The translations under genes and the position numbers were made by a program. The notes below the pieces were generated by a model. It ran no database searches. It was not told where the DNA came from and worked only from the letters and a program-made list of their open reading frames with translations. A DNA stretch of 64,000 nucleotides from Chloranthus sessilifolius. Taxonomy: Eukaryota > Streptophyta > Magnoliopsida > Chloranthales > Chloranthaceae. Location: assembly GCA_021018995.1 (NCBI GenBank), contig CM037596.1:101291416-101355415 (forward strand). Reading direction: 5' to 3'. This document shows, piece after piece, positions 60,076-64,000 of this stretch (positions within the stretch are counted from its first letter, which is position 1; each line of letters begins with the position of its first letter).

Positions 60076-60157
60076 ATAAACACACATACAACACTTACTC
60101 ATCACCTCTCAACCCCTTTTATTCAACACCCCCTATACACATTCATGGCAACCCTAC

Positions 60158-61955
60158 TGTTGTGAATTTTAATTGTGATGTTTTACTCGCAAGCGCACGA
60201 ATCAGATTGTAGATAGTGGGTGCGGAGTACGAGATCGTTCCCACGAGGACTATTTTGGAAGATCTAAGAAGATGAGATAGTAATTTAAGAAATCTATCTA
60301 GGACTAACAGTACCTACTAATATTTTGATTTAGACGGTTTTGTGAGATGACAATTACTAACTACAAACTAAAACTTAATTGATAATTCAAAAATAAAGGT
60401 AAAGATGAAGATACTAAATTCTTCCATCTTTGGTTTGTTCTTCCCGTAATACAAATCTAAGGATTAAACTATGAGATATACCATTGAAGAAAAACATCTT
60501 TTATGGAAGATAAATGGTCAAAATCCGGATAGGTTCCACATTGCATCCCTGCAATCAGAACTTAATTTCAAGGATGATTTCCATATATAGATCTGAGATC
60601 AAGGGCATGGCTCAGCACACTTGATCGCAGATTTTAAACAAAAATCATCTCCAAAGTGGGTAAAAATTTCAATAAGAATACCACCATAGATCTGAGATCA
60701 AGGGCATGGCTTGACACACTTGATTTCAGATTAGGGAGTAATTAAGATAAAATTACCATTACAGATCCAAGATCCAGGGCATGGCTCGGCACACTCGATC
60801 CTGGATCATAATCGTAAGTAGATCCACACGATGAAAGTAAAAAAATCATATAACAATGATTGGGATAAAATTACCGTCACAGATATGAGATCCAGGGCAT
60901 GGCTCGGCACACTCGATCCCAGTTAGTGGCGGGGATTTCATCCATTCGTGACAACATAACAATCATAAAATAAAATCTCATATTTTAATCCTAGATTCAT
61001 ATTATTAGAAGTGCATTCCTCGAATGGGAATCATTAGATCCCCATCCCTAAGAAATTAGCCACACATGATGTAATTAAATGACATAAACAAATAAGGAAT
61101 GAAAAATAACATCACTTTAATTAATTAAAAATTCCTCAACCTTCAATAGAAATTCTTTGATCCAAGCTTAATCCACAAGTACGATGATCTTCTTTAGAAA
61201 CGAAATTAACAATGCTCTCTACTAATCTTTAAATTTAAACTAGGAATTAACTGAAAAAAAACAATAAATTGAAGAAAGGAATGCTGAAAAGATTAAAGGA
61301 ACAAAAGCCCTCAAAAGAATAAAAATTCTCTATCTCTACGTCTAGCTATGAAAAAGAAAAATCTAATCTAGCCCTCCCTTCTCGAGTTGTTGGTTTGGCT
61401 TTAAATACTCTCCAAGTCCCGTAGCTTTCCTCGCTCGAAAAGTCAGGGTCGATCAATCGACTAGAGGAAGTCGATCAATCGACTCCTTAAAAATCTGCAT
61501 TAAGAAGTCCTTTCCATCTCAAACTCCATCGTTTCCCTCGCTTGATCGACTGGAAGGTCGATCGATTGACCTTCCTAGATTTCCGTGAACTCTCGCTCAA
61601 CTTTGCATCAGACACTGGCTCGGTATTTCGGCCATAACTTTCTACTCTGAATCGGATTGACATGATTCTTATGGCATTGGAAAGATGACGAAAAGCTCTA
61701 CAACTTTTGTGTTTTAAAATTTTCATGAATCGGACGTCTTGAAGGTCCAAATTGAGCTGCAAGTTACACTAAGTTCTCGATGGCGTAAGGTTGCAGTGTT
61801 TGACGTTATTTTCGAAATTCTTGGGCTGTTTTATGCACTTGGGTTGTATTTAACTTAAACACTTTAAATCTAGTAATTCTCATCAGATAGCCTTCATCAG
61901 ATGGTTAAATGTAGGTATTTAGGGGTGAAATATCATCATATTTCACTACTCATCA
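60158..61955 (-). repeat. 3' LTR of Athila-like element 3
   Basis: About 1.8 kb, TGTTGTGAATT to CTCATCA. Ends are shared with LTR 1 and LTR 2; the middle is distinctive. It carries several GTCGATCAATCGAC-type palindromes at 61440-61570. Confidence 0.75.
60588..60925. repeat. Four hairpin repeats inside LTR 3
   Basis: Units at about 60588, 60687, 60763 and 60878 share a form AGATCTGAGATCAAG, GGCATGGCTCAGCACAC, CTTGATCGCAGAT, whose outer parts pair with each other. Both arms change together in places (GATCAAG/CTTGATC against GATCCAG/CTCGATC), which suggests the stems may matter. Confidence 0.7.
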
Positions 61956-62826
61956 CACCCCCAAACCTACACTTTGCTAGTCCTCGAGCAAAGCAAACTA
62001 AAGAAAATAAATGTCACTTTCGTAGGGAGCACGATTGCACTTAGCCTGTGTAACAAGCCTTTAAACCCTTAGGTGATCCCTAGTAGAGGAGTTGTGTCTC
62101 GTGAGGGTTTACAGTGAAGTTACCTACAAACTTTCAAAAATTTTAAACCATCGGCAAAATTGAGTTTTTAAAACATGATTTTTATAATATCTTTAACTTC
62201 AAAACTCAAAATCATTAATCAATTCAACATGCGAATTCTCAATTTTAAATAACAATGTTATACTAATATACTAATATCCATTCAAATTAGTCTAATGCTC
62301 AAATCGTTAGATAACTCATCCATTCATGCTTAAACGTGTAGTGTGTGCATACCCAAAACAAGATTCATCCATCTCAGAACTAGTCCAAACGGGAAACCAT
62401 CTGATCTCATGTCTCGACTCAATCCTCACTTTAGGTATACTCTCAAAATAGGATCGCTCCAATGATGGGTTCATTTTCGCTCACATGTGAGAGATCAATA
62501 CAAAGCAAAATAAAAAGGTCTCACATGATAGAAGAAACACGACATAATCAATGAATAAAAATAAATCTCATACGAACAAATACTTGTATATCCTAAGCAT
62601 GTCATATCAAGTGTCATAGGTATTACATATTCACTCTCTATAAGACAGTTACCAATGCAAGATCGGATCATGAAGGTCTTTTATAGGGTTGTAATGGGGC
62701 TCAGGTAAGGGTAAGAAAGAAATGAAAGTTGGGATTCAAAATTTATGAGAAATTGAAAAAGAAACTAACTTTTGATTTTTCTATTTCTCTTATTTTTCTT
62801 TTCTAATCTCTCACTATTTTTCTCAA

Positions 62827-62859
<33 letters not shown>
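62827..62859. repeat. (ATT)n microsatellite
   Basis: Eleven consecutive ATT/TTA triplets inside the Athila 3' region. Confidence 0.9.
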
Positions 62860-64000
62860 TTCACTCTTTTTTCTTCTTTTAAATTTTATTTTCTTGAAGC
62901 ACCTCATATTTTTCGTTCTTTTTCAAATTTCTCTTTTTCTTTTTCTCCCTTTTTTTTTTCTTATATTTTTAAAAACACCACAACTCAGTATCTTTCCACT
63001 TACTCTCTTTTCGTTCACTCTCATCCATCATTTCTAGTTTTTCATAAATAAGAAGGGTAAAGCTGAATTTTTAGAAATTGTGAAGGGTTAAAGGTTAATA
63101 TAGCTTATCAAAGAATGTATAAAGGTAAATTTTTCAATAAGCTCAAAGGGGTACTAGAAAGATAAATTTATATAAGGTGGGGTATTTTAAGCACAAACGA
63201 GCCAAAGATGACCTTCAATCATGTCCTCAAAAGATGGTAACCTTGTCTATTTGTCTTGAGTAGATATACAGTACATTCTAACACAATAATATGAATTTGA
63301 TTGCATGCAAAGTCACAAGCCAAAGTGAAGTGTATGAGATCATGCAAAATAATTCGTATTCAAAGAAAACTCCGAGTTTATGTATTCACTCATCAATGAC
63401 GGGAAATTAGCTCTAAAGTTCACCGGGTTTAGTCTCCACTAAGAACCTAAGATTCAACGTTCAAAACAGTTCATCGATTTCTATGTCTTAGCTTGGCATA
63501 AGTGCAAAAATTCTAAGCATGAATATCACAATTATTTACAAAGTATCACATTAAGTTTCCTCATCCTAGATACAAGTAATCAAAATATGACATCAATATT
63601 CTCAAAATTAAATTCACATGCATCATCAACTAAAGTTTAAAAACAATCGCAAAATAACATGAATTACGGTTCCAAATTTTTTTTTTTTAATATTATTATT
63701 ATTTATTTATTTATTAAATTTTTTTTATGGTATCAGAATAATAAAATCACACAAACTACACCCCCAAACCTAAACAAAACAATGTCCTCATTGTTAATAA
63801 TAAATAAAAATATTAGATTAAAGTGAGAAAATATACCTCGAGTAATGATTTGAGGCGCTTGATAGCACAGGAAAAAGGGAGAGGTAGGAAAAATCCTCCC
63901 TCAAACCTGCATGAAAATATACCAGTATATCCAAGCATCCTCTTCACACGAAAAAAATTGTCAACAATAGTGAGGGGAATCTCAAAACTAACAAAATGCT

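Larger units (their letters stand above)
60158..64000 (-). mobile_element. Athila-like element 3, 3' part, runs off the window
   Basis: A 3' LTR (60158-61955) is followed by an internal 3' region (61956-64000) parallel to 35786-37960 and 42176-44200, including the same CT-rich tracts and 'gtagtaatgatttgaggcgc'-type segment seen in element 1 (37680 and 63840). Gag and pol, if present, lie beyond 64000. It resembles element 1 more than element 2 in both LTR end and interior. Confidence 0.75.

Noticed and set aside
1-64000. tRNA, rRNA, CRISPR, riboswitch
   Set aside because: Scanned for tRNA box A/B pairs, rRNA cores and regular short repeats with spacers; none found. The tandem arrays have no unique spacers.

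Overview
The window is plant nuclear DNA from a repeat-rich, AT-rich intergenic region of what is probably a large angiosperm genome. The evidence is a nucleus-encoded mitochondrial group II intron maturase (nMAT type), Ty1/copia and Ty3/Athila retrotransposons, L1 and RTE type LINE pieces, a MULE transposase fragment, a DUF1985 plus Ulp1 gene cut by many GT-AG introns, and long (TA)n and (CTT)n tracts. The species cannot be fixed from this sequence.

Only one gene looks intact: the intronless nMAT1-like maturase on the minus strand at 17026-19125. A lone spliced-type exon of the GTPase OLA1/YchF lies at 11057-11155. Everything else that codes is transposon-derived and broken.

Layout. 1-2874: LINE remnants (RTE tail 290-560, L1-type endonuclease/linker 920-1900, both minus) and the first copy of a GACTCG-rich inverted-repeat element. 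3919-6537: a complete non-autonomous LTR element (minus) with a perfect 5-bp target duplication and an ORF of unknown family. 7225-13080: small repeats, a nested hairpin, an RTE piece, the OLA1 exon and the second GACTCG element. 17026-19125: nMAT1. 20065-23860: repeat debris and two foldback elements. 24551-28994: a decayed copia element (plus). 29286-32458: a second copia 3' LTR (minus) whose last few bases were hit by a gag-only LTR element (TR-GAG type, 29293-32083). 32470-34270: copia RT/RNase H remnant joined to a MULE transposase N-terminus. 34271-39440: an Athila-like derivative without pol. 39450-57816: a promoter-like segment, a hairpin-forming tandem array and a DUF1985/Ulp1 gene with readable splicing but several stops. 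A full Athila element (40594-52765) sits inside the array with a perfect 5-bp target duplication. 59278-60075: a degenerate repeat block. 60158-64000: the 3' LTR and 3' internal part of a third Athila-like element running out of the window.

How the parts relate: this is mostly a record of nested insertion. Many of the stops are TAG or TAA in positions explicable by C-to-T change on one strand or the other, which fits decay of methylated repeats. The three Athila-type LTRs share both ends but differ in the middle. The points most worth following up are the hairpin array in a probable intron, the unknown ORF of the 3924-6532 element, the GACTCG inverted-repeat family and the palindrome cluster in the Athila leader.
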